Part shown: positions 6,273 through 8,206 of the stretch, piece after piece
Layout: every line of letters begins with the position of its first letter
Position numbering within the stretch: position 1 is the stretch's first letter
Assembly (NCBI GenBank): GCA_032124855.1
Contig: JAQBCT010000096.1
Coordinates: 1-8,206 of the forward strand
DNA: 8,206 nucleotides
Direction of reading: 5' to 3'
Source: DATJGR01 sp032124855
Lineage (GTDB): Bacteria; Pseudomonadota; Gammaproteobacteria; Pseudomonadales; Azotimanducaceae
The notes under the pieces: model-generated
The model's input: the letters and a program-made list of their open reading frames with translations, nothing else
Databases searched by the model: none
What the model was told of the DNA's origin: nothing
Made by a program: the position numbers and the translations under genes

Positions 6273-7447
6273 TTCGCCTGGAACACCCGCACGTTGATCA
6301 CGCTGTCGATGCCGGCCATTTCCGCGGCTAATGTCGCCGGAACCGGCGCCGCCACGTCGATCAGGTTATAGGCCACGTCGCCGCGACTTTTGTTGATCAT
6401 GTCGATGACGTTGATATTGCGATTGGCCAGCACGCCAAGTACTTGCCCTAGCATCTTCGGCACATTGCGATTGGCAACGGCAACGCGAATGCCGGCCGTG
6501 CGCTCTAACGCGATCGTTGGAAAGTTCACCGAATTCCTGATGTTGCCGTTGTTCAGAAAATCGGTGAGCTGATCCGCTGCCATGACCGCGCAGTTCTCCT
6601 CCGCCTCCGCCGTGCTGGCACCGAGATGCGGGGTGGCATAAACGTTGTCCAGCTGCCCCAGCGTGGTCGAAGGGAAGTCCGAGAAATAGCGAGCCAGCCG
6701 TCCGTCCTGCAATGCCCTGGCCAACGCGGCCTCATCCACCACTTCCTGGCGCGCGAAATTCAGCAACACGGTGGCCGGCCGGAATGCTTTCAGCGATTCC
6801 TCGTTGATCAGACTGCGTGTTTCTTCGAACAGCGGAACGTGCAACGTGACGTAATCTGAACGTGCAAACAGCGTCGGCAAATTTTCCATGCGTTGCACAT
6901 CGCTGGGCAGGCGCCACGCTGCATCCACAGAGATCGCGGGGTCGTAACCGAGCACTTTCATGCCCAATCGCAAACCCACCTCAGCCACCAGCGAACCGAT
7001 CGCGCCGAGTCCCACGACACCGAGTGTCTTGCCGTACAGCTCTTCGCCCTGAAAGCGCTTCTTGTCTGCCTCGACGCGGCGGTTGAGTTCGGCCTTGTCC
7101 GTGACGTCGCGCACGCCGGCGACGTAGTTCAAGCCGCCATGGACATCCCGTGCCGAGAGCAGCAAGGCCGCGAGCACGAGTTCCTTCACCGAATTGGCAT
7201 TCGCACCCGGCGTGTTGAACACCACGACGCCGCGCTGCGTGCACAGCTCCACAGGAATGTTGTTGGTGCCGGCGCCGGCGCGCGCCACGGCGCGCAGACT
7301 CGGGGTCAACTGTTCCGCGGTGAGCACATGACTGCGCAGCAGGATTGCGTGCGGATCGGCCATTTCGGTGCCCACTTCGAAATGGTCCCGAGGAAACCGT
7401 TCCAGCCCTCTGAGCGCTATCTGATTGAAGGTTCGCACCTTGTACAT
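6269..7447 (-). CDS. serA: D-3-phosphoglycerate dehydrogenase, short ACT-domain type
   Basis: Cytoplasmic NAD-dependent enzyme that oxidises 3-phosphoglycerate to 3-phosphohydroxypyruvate, the first step of serine synthesis. The 392 residues comprise a substrate-binding part (1-95) with RAGAGTNNIPVE (56-67) and FNTPGANANSVKELV (77-91), a Rossmann NAD domain with GVVGLGAIGSLVAE (143-156) and Asp169 for the NAD ribose, catalytic Arg233 in NFARQEVVDEAAL and His274 in TPHLGAST, and a C-terminal ACT domain (about 318-392), a possible serine-sensing site. The glutamate usual in SerA-type active sites is not evident; the segment reads SDFPST. ATG 7447 is chosen because it gives the family N-terminus (MYKVRTFN). 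An in-frame GTG at 7489 would start upstream of a possible -10 box. It diverges from a LysR gene, a likely regulator, and converges with mnmC, sharing CTAG. Confidence 0.95.
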   Translation of the reverse strand: MYKVRTFNQIALRGLERFPRDHFEVGTEMADPHAILLRSHVLTAEQLTPSLRAVARAGAGTNNIPVELCTQRGVVVFNTPGANANSVKELVLAALLLSARDVHGGLNYVAGVRDVTDKAELNRRVEADKKRFQGEELYGKTLGVVGLGAIGSLVAEVGLRLGMKVLGYDPAISVDAAWRLPSDVQRMENLPTLFARSDYVTLHVPLFEETRSLINEESLKAFRPATVLLNFARQEVVDEAALARALQDGRLARYFSDFPSTTLGQLDNVYATPHLGASTAEAEENCAVMAADQLTDFLNNGNIRNSVNFPTIALERTAGIRVAVANRNVPKMLGQVLGVLANRNINVIDMINKSRGDVAYNLIDVAAPVPATLAAEMAGIDSVINVRVFQAN

Positions 7448-7453
7448 GGTCTG

Positions 7454-7466
7454 TCCGCTGTTCGGA
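7454..7466. promoter_or_regulatory. Possible LysR-type operator (T-N11-A dyad) in front of serA
   Basis: TCCGCTGTTCGGA is a T-N11-A sequence whose ends TCCG and CGGA are inverted repeats, the general form of a LysR box. It lies in the 67-base spacer, 7 bases from the serA ATG. T-N11-A occurs often by chance, so the dyad and its place next to a LysR gene are the only support. Confidence 0.3.
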
Positions 7467-7476
7467 AAAGCCGCGT

Positions 7477-7482
7477 ATTGTA
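7477..7482 (-). promoter_or_regulatory. Possible -10 box for serA
   Basis: The minus strand reads TACAAT, close to the sigma-70 consensus TATAAT, about 30 bases before the serA ATG. No good -35 is found 16-18 bases upstream, so the promoter, if real, may need an activator such as the neighbouring LysR protein. Confidence 0.35.
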
Positions 7483-7514
7483 GAGACACTCAGCAGCGCC
7501 CGCGACTCAGCCAG

Positions 7515-8206
7515 ATGTCACGCATTGATCCACTTCACGTATTCCTCGCGGTTGTCGACCACAAGAGTTTCACGCAGGCCGCATCAACGCTTGGCTTCAC
7601 ACCATCGGCGGTCAGCAAACAGATCAGCCAGCTCGAGGAACGGTTGGGAACGCGTTTGTTGCACCGGACCACGCGTTCGGTCATGGCAACCGAGGCCGGG
7701 CAGCTCTACTACGACCGCTGCCGTCAAATTCTCGAGGCGCTGGACGAGACCGAAATGCAGATCCGCGCGTTGGAGAACGTACCGCAGGGACGCATTCGCG
7801 TGCTGGCCCAGACGTTCTTCGGCCGCGGTGCGCTGGCTCGCATTTTCCGCGGCTTTCAGCAGAGCTTTCCCGAGGTGTTCATCGATCTGACGTTGTCCGA
7901 ATCGCTGCCCGGCATATCGCGCGATGCCTTCGACGTATCGATTCTGCTCGAGCGGGCGCACGAAGAACGCCTGGTGTCCCGCGAACTGGCTCAGCTGCCC
8001 ACGATCCTTTGCGCGGCGGCATCCTATCTGGCGCAGGCCGGACGCCCCACCACGATCGGGGCGCTCGCAGCGTATCCATACGTTGAAATCACATCGCCTA
8101 GTCACATCGACGTGCCCCCCTGGTCGGGTCCGCGCAGTTTCATCGTCAATGATGTCGACATGGCATACCACGCCATCGTCGAAGGCATGGGGATCGGCCT
8201 GCTGCC
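7515..8206 (+). CDS. LysR-family transcriptional regulator (3' end missing)
   Basis: Reads from ATG 7515 to the right edge without a stop: 230 complete codons, so roughly 70 residues of a normal ~300-residue protein are missing. The N-terminus is a classic LysR winged helix-turn-helix (residues about 4-62), with FLAVVDHKSFTQAASTLGFT and SAVSKQISQLEERLGTRLLHR covering the recognition region, then TTRSVMATEAGQLYYDRCRQIL leading into the linker helix. The effector-binding domain (PBP2 fold) begins at about 91 with GRIRV, and VNDVDMAYHAIVEGMGIGLL near the edge is its usual late motif. The TTRS...T.AG pattern recalls the CrgA-like subgroup. No good ribosome site precedes the ATG. Regulators of this family commonly control the divergent neighbour and themselves, so serA is the first candidate target. 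The ligand is unknown. Confidence 0.93.
   Translation, partial: MSRIDPLHVFLAVVDHKSFTQAASTLGFTPSAVSKQISQLEERLGTRLLHRTTRSVMATEAGQLYYDRCRQILEALDETEMQIRALENVPQGRIRVLAQTFFGRGALARIFRGFQQSFPEVFIDLTLSESLPGISRDAFDVSILLERAHEERLVSRELAQLPTILCAAASYLAQAGRPTTIGALAAYPYVEITSPSHIDVPPWSGPRSFIVNDVDMAYHAIVEGMGIGLL

Noticed and set aside
7488..7511. Direct repeat ACTCAGC at 7488-7494 and 7505-7511 in the serA/LysR spacer
   Set aside because: Only seven bases, with no dyad symmetry and no link to a known LysR site; likely chance.
1..8206. Search for mobile elements, CRISPR repeats, tRNA/rRNA genes and toxin-antitoxin or defence genes
   Set aside because: None seen. The ISL3-like stretch is a fused protein tail without transposase catalytic residues or terminal inverted repeats, so it is not a mobile element.

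Overview
The window looks like chromosomal DNA from a high-GC proteobacterium, most likely a gammaproteobacterium. The reasons are an E. coli-type arginyl-tRNA synthetase without a canonical KMSKS loop, a fused two-domain MnmC, a Pseudomonas DesA-like membrane desaturase, and dense GC-rich coding. I see no insertion sequence, phage gene, CRISPR array, rRNA or tRNA, so this is core-genome territory with some unusual local details. Genus cannot be fixed from the sequence alone.

Layout, left to right. (1) Bases 2-352 hold the 3' part of a gene for a small cold-shock-domain protein. Its reading frame stays open to the left edge and encodes a membrane segment ahead of the RNA-binding domain. (2) argS follows 3 bases later (356-2071) and ends at a strong hairpin terminator (2087-2117). 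(3) A fatty acid desaturase lies on the minus strand (2133-3332) and converges on that terminator. Its C-terminal tail resembles the C-terminal helical part of ISL3-family transposases. (4) After a 208-base divergent spacer, a plus-strand pair begins: a two-domain rhodanese/3-mercaptopyruvate-type sulfurtransferase (3541-4371) and mnmC (4368-6272), joined by an ATGA overlap. (5) serA, of the short ACT-domain type, is on the minus strand (6269-7447) and meets mnmC so closely that both stop codons lie in one palindromic CTAG. (6) A LysR-type regulator (7515 to the right edge, incomplete) diverges from serA across 67 bases.

Functional links. Three genes concern RNA: the cold-shock protein, ArgS, and MnmC, which finishes the mnm5 side chain on wobble U34 of tRNAs, including one tRNA-Arg isoacceptor in E. 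coli. The sulfurtransferase-mnmC coupling suggests, but does not prove, a role for the sulfurtransferase in s2U34 thiolation, since MnmC substrates carry 2-thiouridine. SerA starts serine synthesis, and the adjacent divergent LysR protein may regulate it. No complete new multi-gene system is visible. The strongest leads are the sulfurtransferase-MnmC pairing, the transposase-like tail of the desaturase, the membrane-tethered cold-shock protein beside argS, and the altered cofactor motifs of MnmC.
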